This document shows positions 1-4,990 of a stretch of DNA of 5,200 nt, in pieces (position 1 is the stretch's first letter; each line of letters opens with the position of its first letter). The stretch comes from UBA349 sp964444115 (GTDB taxonomy: Archaea > Methanobacteriota > Methanobacteria > Methanobacteriales > Methanobacteriaceae): NCBI GenBank assembly GCA_964444115.1, contig CAYUFT010000118.1:1-5200 (forward strand), in the 5' to 3' direction. The notes beneath the pieces were generated by a model. That model was not told where the DNA came from. It searched no databases and saw only the letters and a program-made list of their open reading frames with translations. Position numbers and translations under genes: made by a program.

Positions 1-11
1 TTACGATAGTA

Positions 12-100
<89 letters not shown>

Positions 101-204
101 ATAATTTAAATCAAAGTTTAACTATTGATTTCAGTCAATTTCTAGCTATTTGTGCAATAATTAATTGATAATAATAGTAAAATATATATGTTCATAATTA
201 ATAA

Positions 205-236
205 ATGAATGAAAACCCCTTATTGTTTTTATTCAT
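205..236. repeat. 12-bp imperfect inverted repeat between the two tRNA genes
   Basis: Bases 205-216 pair with 225-236, giving eleven Watson-Crick pairs and one G-T pair (211 with 230) around an 8-nt loop (217-224). The arms are A-rich on the left and T-rich on the right, so the transcript of either strand could form a hairpin. It ends 18 nt before tRNA-Thr and overlaps the region where that gene's TATA box should sit. It could be a terminator for read-through from tRNA-Leu, a regulatory dyad, or a chance AT-rich palindrome. The pairing is visible; the function is inferred. Confidence 0.5.
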
Positions 237-242
237 ATAAAT
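224..242 (+). promoter_or_regulatory. Candidate TATA region for tRNA-Thr
   Basis: The AT-rich stretch containing TTTTTATT and CATATAAAT lies 13 to 31 nt upstream of the tRNA-Thr gene. Archaeal tRNA genes usually have a TATA box centred about 25-30 nt upstream of a start site just before the mature 5' end. The TTTTTATT part (226-233) fits that spacing better. The CATATAAAT part (234-242) looks more like a TATA box but is rather close to the gene. The exact element cannot be decided from sequence. Confidence 0.3.
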
Positions 243-254
243 TGTTTCATTATT

Positions 255-326
255 GCCTTAGTGGCTCAGGGGTAGAGCGATGCCTTGGTAAGGCATAGGC
301 CGGGGGTTCAAATCCCCCCTAAGGCT
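255..326 (+). tRNA. tRNA-Thr (anticodon GGT)
   Basis: The gene is a full 72-nt class I cloverleaf. Acceptor GCCTTAG (255-261) pairs with CTAAGGC (319-325). The anticodon stem is ATGCC (280-284) with GGCAT (292-296), and loop TTGGTAA places GGT at 287-289, which reads ACC and ACU. The variable loop is five bases (297-301). The T-stem GGGGG/CCCCC encloses TTCAAAT. The discriminator is T326; a U at this position is typical of archaeal tRNA-Thr and supports both the identity and the archaeal assignment. No CCA is encoded and there is no intron. Confidence 0.97.
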
Positions 327-333
327 TTAATTA

Positions 334-353
334 GTTTTCTATTAGTTTTTTAT
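334..353 (+). terminator. Oligo-T terminator after tRNA-Thr
   Basis: Eight to 27 nt past the tRNA are two T-runs: TTTT at 335-338 and TTTTTT at 346-351. They are the ends of a direct repeat ATTAGTTTT at 330-338 and 341-349. Archaeal RNA polymerase terminates at consecutive T-tracts without needing a hairpin, so this is a reasonable tRNA terminator. The rest of the 225-nt spacer up to the next gene holds no gene I can support. Confidence 0.45.
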
Positions 354-549
354 TTCACAATTTTAGTAATTTTATAATTTTATTCATTATCTTTTAATAA
401 TTAGATAATTAAAACTTTATTCATTTTAGATAATCCGATATCAATGATTAAAATATTCAATTTGAATGATAAAAATTATAGATTAAAAAGAAATAACTTT
501 TAGTTAAAAGATTTATCCATAGTTTAATTATTTAATATAACTAATCCTA

Positions 550-556
550 AGGTGAT
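550..556 (+). promoter_or_regulatory. Ribosome binding site deciding the metallophosphoesterase start
   Basis: AGGTGAT matches the archaeal anti-Shine-Dalgarno sequence and leaves a 4-5 nt spacer before ATG at 561. The upstream in-frame candidates GTG 552 and ATG 555 overlap this element and would have no binding site of their own, so 561 is the preferred start. Confidence 0.75.
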
Positions 557-560
557 GTTT

Positions 561-1364
561 ATGGAAAAGAAAATAGCTCAAATTTCGGATATTCATTTTG
601 GTGAGAAAAATTTCTCTCAACACTTAAAAAATAATCTTTTAAATCAACTAAAAGAAGAAAATCCGGATCTTATTATAGTTTCTGGGGATTTAACTACTGA
701 GGGATACGCTCATGAATATGAAGAAGCATCGGAGTTTGTAGATGAATTAAGGTCTATAACTGATACCTATACTATACCTGGAAATCATGATGCTAGGAAT
801 GTTGGTTTAATTCATTTTGAAAAACTTATTGGTCACCGAAAATTTACGCATATTGATAAATCCTGCGGATTTGCAATTTTTGGCCTTGATTCATCTGAAC
901 CGGATATTAATGATGGGCAGATTGGAATTGATCAGCTGAACTGGCTGAAAAAAGAAATGGAAAAACTCCCCAATGATTTATGTAAAATAGTGACCTTTCA
1001 TCACCATTTACTTCCTATTCCTCAAACTGGCCGTGAAAGAAATATATTATTGGATTCGGGTGATTTATTAAGAGTATTCAGTGAATGTGGTGTTGATTTT
1101 GTGCTTAATGGGCATAAACATGTTCCAAACGTCTGGATGATAGAAAAAATGGTAGTTCTTAATTCGGGAACTGCTACTACTCGCAAACTAAGGGGCAATA
1201 CTTTTCCTTCCCACAATCAACTGCTCATTCATGATAATGATATTCATGTGGATTTAATAAATACTGAAACTGGTGCCAAAAGGGAAATGGCTAATTATTC
1301 TGTTAGATTAGAACAAGAGGAATATGTTGTTTGTTCTTATAATCATCTTTTAAATCAGGATTAA
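561..1364 (+). CDS. Calcineurin-like metallophosphoesterase
   Basis: This is a 267-residue cytosolic hydrolase of phosphomono- or phosphodiesters with a dinuclear metal centre (family knowledge). All the metal-binding motifs are present in order: DxH at Asp10 and His12, GD at 42-43, GNHD at 74-77, the His run 147-149, and GHKH at 184-187. No signal peptide or membrane segment is visible. Length and motif spacing resemble the CpdA/Icc-like cyclic nucleotide phosphodiesterase branch, but the natural substrate cannot be read from the sequence. It could act on a nucleotide, a phospholipid head group or another phosphodiester. The start at 561 is chosen because AGGTGAT (550-556) lies at correct spacing. 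The gene appears monocistronic: tRNA-Thr lies 234 nt upstream, and 327 nt of noncoding DNA follows. AT-rich candidates for a promoter (for example ATTTATCC near 511-518 and TTTAATATA near 531-539) are present, but none stands out. Confidence 0.88.
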   Translation: MEKKIAQISDIHFGEKNFSQHLKNNLLNQLKEENPDLIIVSGDLTTEGYAHEYEEASEFVDELRSITDTYTIPGNHDARNVGLIHFEKLIGHRKFTHIDKSCGFAIFGLDSSEPDINDGQIGIDQLNWLKKEMEKLPNDLCKIVTFHHHLLPIPQTGRERNILLDSGDLLRVFSECGVDFVLNGHKHVPNVWMIEKMVVLNSGTATTRKLRGNTFPSHNQLLIHDNDIHVDLINTETGAKREMANYSVRLEQEEYVVCSYNHLLNQD

Positions 1365-1370
1365 ACTGAT

Positions 1371-1387
1371 TAATCACTTGGTGATTA
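1371..1387 (+). terminator. Hairpin plus T-rich tract after the phosphoesterase gene
   Basis: TAATCAC and GTGATTA form a perfect 7-bp inverted repeat around TTG, starting 7 nt after the stop codon. It is followed by a T-rich stretch (1390-1430) that includes CTTTCTTT and CTTTT. Position and T-richness suggest transcription termination. The T-runs are broken up, so this is a moderate call. Confidence 0.4.
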
Positions 1388-1441
1388 CCATTTATTTATT
1401 ATTATCTTTCTTTATTAACTTTTAACAATTATATTCACTTA

Positions 1442-1462
1442 AATTCAGAAATACTCTGAATT
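1442..1462. repeat. 8-bp perfect inverted repeat
   Basis: AATTCAGA (1442-1449) and TCTGAATT (1455-1462) are perfect reverse complements separated by AATAC. The dyad lies between two + strand genes and has a more mixed base composition than its surroundings. It could be a protein-binding dyad or part of a 3' end structure; no function can be assigned. Confidence 0.4.
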
Positions 1463-1494
1463 GTATTGTATTTTCATATATTTACTAAATCATG

Positions 1495-1511
1495 AAATCA
1501 ATAATTGATTT
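1495..1511. repeat. 8-bp inverted repeat with one central base
   Basis: AAATCAAT (1495-1502) and ATTGATTT (1504-1511) are perfect reverse complements around A1503. With only one base between the arms it cannot form a normal RNA hairpin without opening the inner pairs, so a dimeric DNA-binding protein site is more plausible than a terminator. Chance is also possible in DNA this AT-rich. Confidence 0.35.
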
Positions 1512-1649
1512 ATCAGTTATTTATTTAGTTCTCAAATAGCAAAAATAAGTAGGCTATATACGAATATATAAATTAGATAAAATTGAACAGATATATATGA
1601 TTAAATTTGATTATTAATCTAAAGTAAAAATTAACTTAGAATTACATAG

Positions 1650-1658
1650 TTTATAAAA
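1650..1658 (+). promoter_or_regulatory. TATA box for the membrane protein gene
   Basis: TTTATAAAA is a good archaeal TATA match. With initiation about 25 nt downstream, transcripts would start near 1680, giving a leader of about 12 nt that still contains the AGTGAT binding site (1683-1688) before ATG 1692. Confidence 0.45.
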
Positions 1659-1691
1659 TTTAATTCGAGATGAAACTTTATTAGTGATAAC

Positions 1692-2339
1692 ATGTCCAAG
1701 ACATTTGATATATTTATGGCCGGGATTATCTCCGGAATTGTTGCTTACACTACCATCCAACTGGGAATCGGGGGGACAGTCATAGGTGCAGTTTTAGGGT
1801 CTGTGCTCTATCAATTCATGTCTCATTTCATTCGAAATCCGTTAGAAAAAGTTAAAACTCAAAAAATTGAATCCAGTATTGTATATACATTACCCCTTCT
1901 CTTAATTCTAGGAATAGAAATTATATATTTCATGGCCCCCATCTATTGGCGATCAGAACAAATTTTCTATTTTCTAGAAGGTGCCACAGGATGGAATCTA
2001 TTTAGATCAATTGGAATTGGCTTAATAATAATGGGAATTTACCCTATTTTACAGTCGGAATTTGTTAAAAAACGATATGGGTTTATAATTTCTGGTTTAG
2101 GTATAATAGTGCTACTTCGGGGATTCATAGATGTGCATTCTCCTTTGGTGGATCTATACTATGGCATATACACTCGATTTGATGATTTAATATCTTCAAT
2201 GGTCATATTTGTGCTTATTTATGTAATTTTTGCCATTTTAAAAGAATCTATATCATTAATTAGGCAGAAAGATGATGAAATTGATCTTAATGATAAAGAA
2301 AATATAAAAGAAAAAAGCCTAGATGAATGGCTGAAATAG
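1692..2339 (+). CDS. Polytopic membrane protein of unknown function
   Basis: I do not recognise a characterised family for this 215-residue protein. Hydrophobic stretches suggest five or six membrane segments, at roughly residues 7-26, 27-46, 62-83, 103-121, 128-147 and 166-188. The first two are glycine-rich with small-residue spacing (for example GIISG and GIGGTVIGAVLG), suggesting tight helix packing. A basic linker (RNPLEKVKTQK, 48-58) follows them. The tail (190-215) is highly charged and probably cytoplasmic. No catalytic motif, lipobox or cleavable signal peptide is evident. ATG 1692 is preceded by AGTGAT (1683-1688), a modest binding site, and by a TATA-like box at 1650-1658. The next gene is on the same strand 130 nt downstream and probably has its own promoter, so there is no firm operon link. 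It may be a lineage-specific methanogen protein. Confidence 0.8.
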   Translation: MSKTFDIFMAGIISGIVAYTTIQLGIGGTVIGAVLGSVLYQFMSHFIRNPLEKVKTQKIESSIVYTLPLLLILGIEIIYFMAPIYWRSEQIFYFLEGATGWNLFRSIGIGLIIMGIYPILQSEFVKKRYGFIISGLGIIVLLRGFIDVHSPLVDLYYGIYTRFDDLISSMVIFVLIYVIFAILKESISLIRQKDDEIDLNDKENIKEKSLDEWLK

Positions 2340-2350
2340 ATTAATGAATA

Positions 2351-2379
2351 ATTAGCTGTTTGGCAGAAGCAGCACTAAT
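2351..2379 (+). terminator. Possible bulged hairpin after the membrane protein gene
   Basis: ATTAG then CTG (2351-2358) pair with CAG then CTAAT (2370-2379), with a 2-nt bulge and an 11-nt loop, starting 11 nt after the stop codon. No strong T-run follows at once, so it may be an RNA 3' end structure rather than a true terminator. Confidence 0.22.
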
Positions 2380-2390
2380 ATTGGACCAAT
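2380..2390. promoter_or_regulatory. Small dyad upstream of the HTH-PhoU gene
   Basis: ATTGG and CCAAT flank a single A in a perfect 5-bp dyad, about 30 nt before the candidate TATA box of a gene that itself encodes a helix-turn-helix protein. An autoregulatory operator is conceivable. The palindrome is short and may be chance. Confidence 0.2.
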
Positions 2391-2421
2391 TATAGTCAAT
2401 ATCATTTTCATTTCTTAAAAA

Positions 2422-2430
2422 TTTAATAAA
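2422..2430 (+). promoter_or_regulatory. Candidate TATA box for the HTH-PhoU gene
   Basis: TTTAATAAA lies 40-48 nt before the start codon. Initiation about 25 nt downstream would give a leader of roughly 20 nt that includes AGGGAT (2461-2466). The surrounding DNA is very AT-rich, so alternative boxes exist. Confidence 0.35.
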
Positions 2431-2469
2431 AATAATTTTAACAATATTTAATCAAATAATAGGGATATC

Positions 2470-3396
2470 ATGAATAAAAAGACTAAAAACACTACACTTA
2501 AGTCTATACTAGATATTATACTGTATGAAAATCCAGCAACACAAGATGAAATTGCAGATAAATTAGGAATAACTCGTAGATATGTAACCAAACTTCTTCA
2601 ACCAATGGTAAAAAAAGGGGTGGTAAGAAGGGCCTATATTCTAGACATTCAAAAATTTAATGAGTTTTCAGAGATGTTTGATGAGGAACGTACCTCTCGA
2701 GAATATGCTGGAAGTTTTGTCATTAAAGATATATTAAAAAACATGGCAGAACATGTATGTCAGCAGCTGGAAAAATCCTTCAATGCATTTTCTAATTACA
2801 ACGTTGGAATGGCTAATGAAGCCCTTAAAATGGATTATACTACTAATAATATGCATGAAAAAGTCAGATCTTCTGTTGATACAGCTATGGCCATAAACCC
2901 TTACTCTGAATTTAGTAAAACTATGGTTTTTAGTGAAATAGCTTATGATTTAGAACGTATTGGTGATCATTCAGGTATTATAGCTAATTTCACTTTAAAA
3001 GAAGCATATGAAGTTGATCCGGAAATGCTCAAATATCTGGAAGATATGTATCAAACGGCCCGTAAAATGGTCAGCTGGTCCATGGAATCTTTTATTAACG
3101 AACGATTAGAATTAAAAAATGATATTATGGATTATGAAGAAAAAATGCATGCTCTTCAAAAGAAGGCCCTTAATTGCATAGCCACCCAAATGGCAGAAAC
3201 TCCATTTGAGGATAAGGACCGCTCAACATATTATATCTCCCTTTCACGTGTTGTTAAAGCATTTGAAAGAATTGGAGATATTTCAATTGAAATAGTAGAT
3301 ACTGCAGTTGAATACTACCGTAATATTCCTAGAACTACCACTCCGGAAAGATTTAGAGAGAAAAGGCAGTCTTATGGTTCAAATAACAAGGAATGA
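2470..3396 (+). CDS. Winged-helix/PhoU-domain phosphate-type regulator
   Basis: This 308-residue protein has two parts. Residues 8-60 form an N-terminal winged helix: the stretch ATQDEIADKLGITRRYVTKL (23-42) is a classic helix-turn-helix, followed by a short wing (KKGVVRRAYIL). Residues about 80-285 form two PhoU repeats, three-helix bundles each ending in the family's metal-binding signature: ERIGDH at 162-167 (Glu162, Asp166) and ERIGDI at 266-271 (Glu266, Asp270). PhoU proteins bind metal clusters and couple phosphate transporter state to gene control (family knowledge). Adding a DNA-binding domain suggests that this protein acts directly at promoters. No membrane segment is present. The start at 2470 has AGGGAT (2461-2466) close upstream. 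No pst or phosphate-permease gene lies nearby, so the target is unknown. The C-terminal tail (286-308) is polar. Domain identity is strong; the role in phosphate regulation is inferred. Confidence 0.87.
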   Translation: MNKKTKNTTLKSILDIILYENPATQDEIADKLGITRRYVTKLLQPMVKKGVVRRAYILDIQKFNEFSEMFDEERTSREYAGSFVIKDILKNMAEHVCQQLEKSFNAFSNYNVGMANEALKMDYTTNNMHEKVRSSVDTAMAINPYSEFSKTMVFSEIAYDLERIGDHSGIIANFTLKEAYEVDPEMLKYLEDMYQTARKMVSWSMESFINERLELKNDIMDYEEKMHALQKKALNCIATQMAETPFEDKDRSTYYISLSRVVKAFERIGDISIEIVDTAVEYYRNIPRTTTPERFREKRQSYGSNNKE

Positions 3397-3399
3397 AAT

Positions 3400-3422
3400 A
3401 TTTTTAACAAAAAAAGTTAAAT
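3400..3422. terminator. Convergent termination region
   Basis: TTTAAC (3403-3408) and GTTAAA (3416-3421) flank a run of seven A's, 6 nt after the PhoU gene's stop. The + strand has TTTTT at 3401-3405, and the - strand reads TTTTTTT across 3415-3409. The 95-nt space between the converging genes is otherwise AT-rich with no other structure. Oligo-T tracts on both strands fit termination from both sides. Confidence 0.35.
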
Positions 3423-3491
3423 CAGATTGATTCGTATTGAAAATAGAATAATTATTAAAATTAAATTATAATTTTCATTGTTATTTTAAAA

Positions 3492-3776
3492 TTATTCTTC
3501 TTTTTTTTCCATTTCTTCTTTTTCCATGTACTCTTTAATTTTTTTATCTTCCCAATCTTTTCCTAGGAATCTGTTTCTTGATAAAATTTCTATTCCCTGC
3601 CATAGAACCGCAATTCCCCAGAATATAGTGACCCAGTAAAACCACCAGCTGCCGGGCGAAAAAACAAAGTTGATTACAAAAAGAAGGGCATTAATTATTA
3701 CATAAATCAAAAGATGGTTGTAAAAGGCTTTAAGTTGTTTTACTCTTTTTTTAGCTTGTTCATATTTTTCTTCCAT
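3492..3776 (-). CDS. 2TM-domain small membrane protein
   Basis: This 94-residue protein matches the pattern I recall for the Pfam '2TM domain' family. It has a basic amphipathic N-terminus (QAKKRVKQLKAFYNHL, 7-22), a first membrane helix (about 20-38), and a short PGSWWFYW turn (41-48). A second helix (about 46-65) ends in FWGIAVLWQGIE, and a charged LGKDWEDKKIKEYM tail (71-84) follows. Both ends are predicted to be cytoplasmic. The family's function is not established; in bacteria the domain is often found near or fused to histidine kinases. The position usually His in the second helix (WGIGLxxH) appears to be Gln60 here. The start at 3776 is supported by GAGGAGA (complement of 3781-3787) with a good spacer. 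Its upstream neighbour on the same strand ends 218 nt away, so it probably has its own promoter; AT-rich candidates lie at 3803-3815 and 3846-3860. Confidence 0.85.
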   Translation of the reverse strand: MEEKYEQAKKRVKQLKAFYNHLLIYVIINALLFVINFVFSPGSWWFYWVTIFWGIAVLWQGIEILSRNRFLGKDWEDKKIKEYMEKEEMEKKEE

Positions 3777-3780
3777 AATA

Positions 3781-3787
3781 TCTCCTC
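3781..3787 (-). promoter_or_regulatory. Ribosome binding site of the 2TM gene
   Basis: Read on the - strand this is GAGGAGA, one of the strongest Shine-Dalgarno matches in the window. It lies about 5 nt before the ATG at 3776-3774 and fixes that start. Confidence 0.7.
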
Positions 3788-3994
3788 GTATTTCAAATCA
3801 TCAAATTATTGATTAAGTAGAGTTGATGCTGGTAGTTAAGTGTATTAATAAATATATTATCGGTCATTATTATTAAAATAAGTTAATCTGGATTAAATTA
3901 GCTAGTTATGCTAATAAATACTAAAATAATTAAAAATTAAAATATAATTAAATTCATAATAAATTCATTAATAATCAAATTATTCTCTATATTT
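3788..3994. other. AT-rich spacer between the two minus-strand genes
   Basis: This spacer carries no credible gene. It contains an ATTAGC/GCTAAT inverted repeat with a 7-nt loop (3897-3915) and a direct repeat of AAATTCAT at 3950-3957 and 3961-3968. A-rich tracts (about 3921-3940) read as T-tracts on the - strand and could terminate the lyase gene. TATA-like sequences for the 2TM gene lie at 3803-3815 and 3846-3860. Confidence 0.4.
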
Positions 3995-4789
3995 TCATTC
4001 TTTACCATCATAATAAATTTCATCCATTTCAAAAACTTTTCTAAATGGTGACTCCCTAGTGACCTCTTCATGTACATGGGCCATTATTCCTGGAAGCCTT
4101 CCTATCATAAACATTCCACTTCCTAATCTCCAATCAAACCCAAGATCAGATAAAATTCCTGCATTAGCACCGTCTATATTCATTCGAATACCTTTGGACT
4201 CGAAAAGTAGATTTTCAATGGATAGGACCAGTTCAGTGTGCCTACCTAAACATTCATATTCTTGGGCCAGTTCCATAAGTCTTGGTGCTCTAGGATCTTC
4301 ATCATGATATCGGTGTCCAAATCCTGGAATTTTTTCTTCTCTTTTCTTGAAGTAATCAACCATGATTTCTGCCATACTATCAATGTCCATGTCGGATCTA
4401 GTTTTATTTATACCTTTTTGAAGGACTTTCATGGATTTTTCAATGGCTCCTGCATGATTTTCTCCAAAAGCAAGTAAACCACCAGCTAAACACGCATGCA
4501 TAGGAGATCCTGCCGAAGCCATTAATCTCGCGGACTGTGTGCTAGGGGGTGTTACTCCATGGTCACAGAAGGATACCAATATGGCTTCCAGCATTTTTGA
4601 TTCGTTTTTTGAAGGTTCTTCTCCATTAATTAAGAGATATATCATTTCTGCAAAGGATGTATTTCCTATCAAATCTTCTTGTAGATGGCCTCTGGTTAGG
4701 AGCCTATTAGGTTCTACCTTTGTTATAGCGGTCCTCCACTTGAGATTATTGGGTTTGAATATATCCTTTAATACTTCCTCAGTTATCAT
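3995..4789 (-). CDS. Citryl-CoA lyase / citrate synthase superfamily enzyme
   Basis: The 264-residue protein corresponds to the stand-alone citryl-CoA lyase size class (citryl-CoA to acetyl-CoA plus oxaloacetate), shorter than typical citrate synthases. It resembles the C-terminal lyase module of ATP-citrate lyase. Visible motifs are CDHGVTPPS (His77), GENHAGA (His112), PGFGHRYHDEDPR (His159), NIDGANAGI (Asp206) and FMIGRLPGIMAHVHEE (227-242). His112, His159 and Asp206 align by eye with the catalytic His-His-Asp set of citrate synthase. It is a soluble cytoplasmic protein with no signal peptide. No citryl-CoA synthetase or ATP-citrate lyase subunit is nearby. ATG 4789 has a stop codon four codons upstream in frame and no clear Shine-Dalgarno, so translation may be leaderless or nearly so. 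The superfamily call is firm. Whether it cleaves citryl-CoA, makes citrate, or works on a related acyl-CoA such as a methylcitrate-type substrate is not decidable here. Confidence 0.82.
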   Translation of the reverse strand: MITEEVLKDIFKPNNLKWRTAITKVEPNRLLTRGHLQEDLIGNTSFAEMIYLLINGEEPSKNESKMLEAILVSFCDHGVTPPSTQSARLMASAGSPMHACLAGGLLAFGENHAGAIEKSMKVLQKGINKTRSDMDIDSMAEIMVDYFKKREEKIPGFGHRYHDEDPRAPRLMELAQEYECLGRHTELVLSIENLLFESKGIRMNIDGANAGILSDLGFDWRLGSGMFMIGRLPGIMAHVHEEVTRESPFRKVFEMDEIYYDGKE

Positions 4790-4814
4790 AATGACGTCTT
4801 ATATTTATCAAAGG

Positions 4815-4823
4815 ATTATTTAA
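4815..4823 (-). promoter_or_regulatory. Candidate TATA box for the lyase gene
   Basis: Read on the - strand this is TTAAATAAT, centred 30 nt before the start codon. Initiation at the usual archaeal distance would fall within a few nt of the ATG, consistent with the missing ribosome binding site. A second TATA-like sequence (GATAAATATAA, complement of about 4799-4809) is too close, since it would start transcripts inside the gene. Confidence 0.35.
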
Positions 4824-4911
4824 CTTTAATGCTTTTAGCGTAGTATTGTTCATAGATTAGGAACTCATTTTTTATTTTAATCCTCTAAAAATGCTCCAAA
4901 AAGAGAAATGT

Positions 4912-4940
4912 TCACTAAAAGTGATTATTAGTACACTAAA
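4912..4940. promoter_or_regulatory. Direct repeat and dyads upstream of the mini-gene promoter
   Basis: CACTAAA occurs at 4913-4919 and again at 4934-4940, exactly 21 bp apart, which is two turns of the helix. Each copy is also part of a small dyad: TCACT/AGTGA at 4912-4924 and TTAGT/ACTAA at 4928-4939. The block ends just before the promoter of the small gene at 4991. A regulator binding the same face of the DNA twice is a reasonable reading, but this is inferred from spacing alone. Confidence 0.35.
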
Positions 4941-4943
4941 TAG

Positions 4944-4973
4944 TAACCTTTATATGCTTGTAGGATAAGGTTA
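4944..4973. repeat. Inverted repeat bracketing the mini-gene TATA box
   Basis: TAACCTT (4944-4950) and AAGGTTA (4967-4973) are perfect 7-bp reverse complements separated by 16 nt. The left arm overlaps the TATA box and the right arm lies just before the expected start site. This geometry suits a repressor that blocks TBP/TFB or polymerase. With a 16-nt loop it could also be a chance dyad. Confidence 0.4.
4948..4957 (+). promoter_or_regulatory. Strong TATA box for the 27-codon gene
   Basis: CTTTATATGC is close to the archaeal TATA consensus. Transcription about 25 nt downstream of its centre would start near 4977, leaving a leader of about 14 nt made up of the GAGGTGAT binding site and its spacer. 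TATA, leader and start codon are spaced as expected for a well-expressed gene. Confidence 0.65.
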
Positions 4974-4977
4974 GAGT

Positions 4978-4985
4978 GAGGTGAT
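4978..4985 (+). promoter_or_regulatory. Strong Shine-Dalgarno of the 27-codon gene
   Basis: GAGGTGAT is an extended match to the archaeal 16S rRNA 3' end and precedes ATG 4991 by 5-6 nt. It is the longest Shine-Dalgarno match on the + strand of the window and is the main reason for calling such a short gene. Confidence 0.7.
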
Positions 4986-4990
4986 AAAAT

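Larger units (their letters stand above)
1365..1691. other. 327-nt noncoding, palindrome-rich spacer
   Basis: No reading frame with a credible start and binding site is present on either strand. The stretch is very AT-rich. It holds four short dyads (1371-1387, 1442-1462, 1495-1511, 1599-1619), T-rich tracts near 1390-1430, and several TATA-like sequences (around 1563-1573, 1591-1598 and 1650-1658). The left part probably terminates the phosphoesterase transcript and the right end carries the promoter of the membrane protein. A noncoding RNA cannot be excluded, but nothing here matches a known RNA class. Confidence 0.55.

Noticed and set aside
444..503. 19-codon frame in the spacer after tRNA-Thr
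   Set aside because: There is no Shine-Dalgarno and no well-placed TATA box, and the product is a featureless AT-driven peptide rich in Lys, Asn and Ile.
552..560. Longer start for the metallophosphoesterase (GTG 552 or ATG 555)
   Set aside because: Both lie inside the AGGTGAT ribosome binding site that correctly serves ATG 561, and the residues they would add are not needed for the fold.
1022..1216. 64-codon minus-strand frame inside the phosphoesterase
   Set aside because: It lies wholly within a well-supported gene on the opposite strand and has no domain.
4059..4823. Three plus-strand frames opposite the citryl-CoA-lyase-like gene
   Set aside because: They are antisense shadows of a gene with clear family motifs, and their Ser/Ile-rich products have no recognisable domain.
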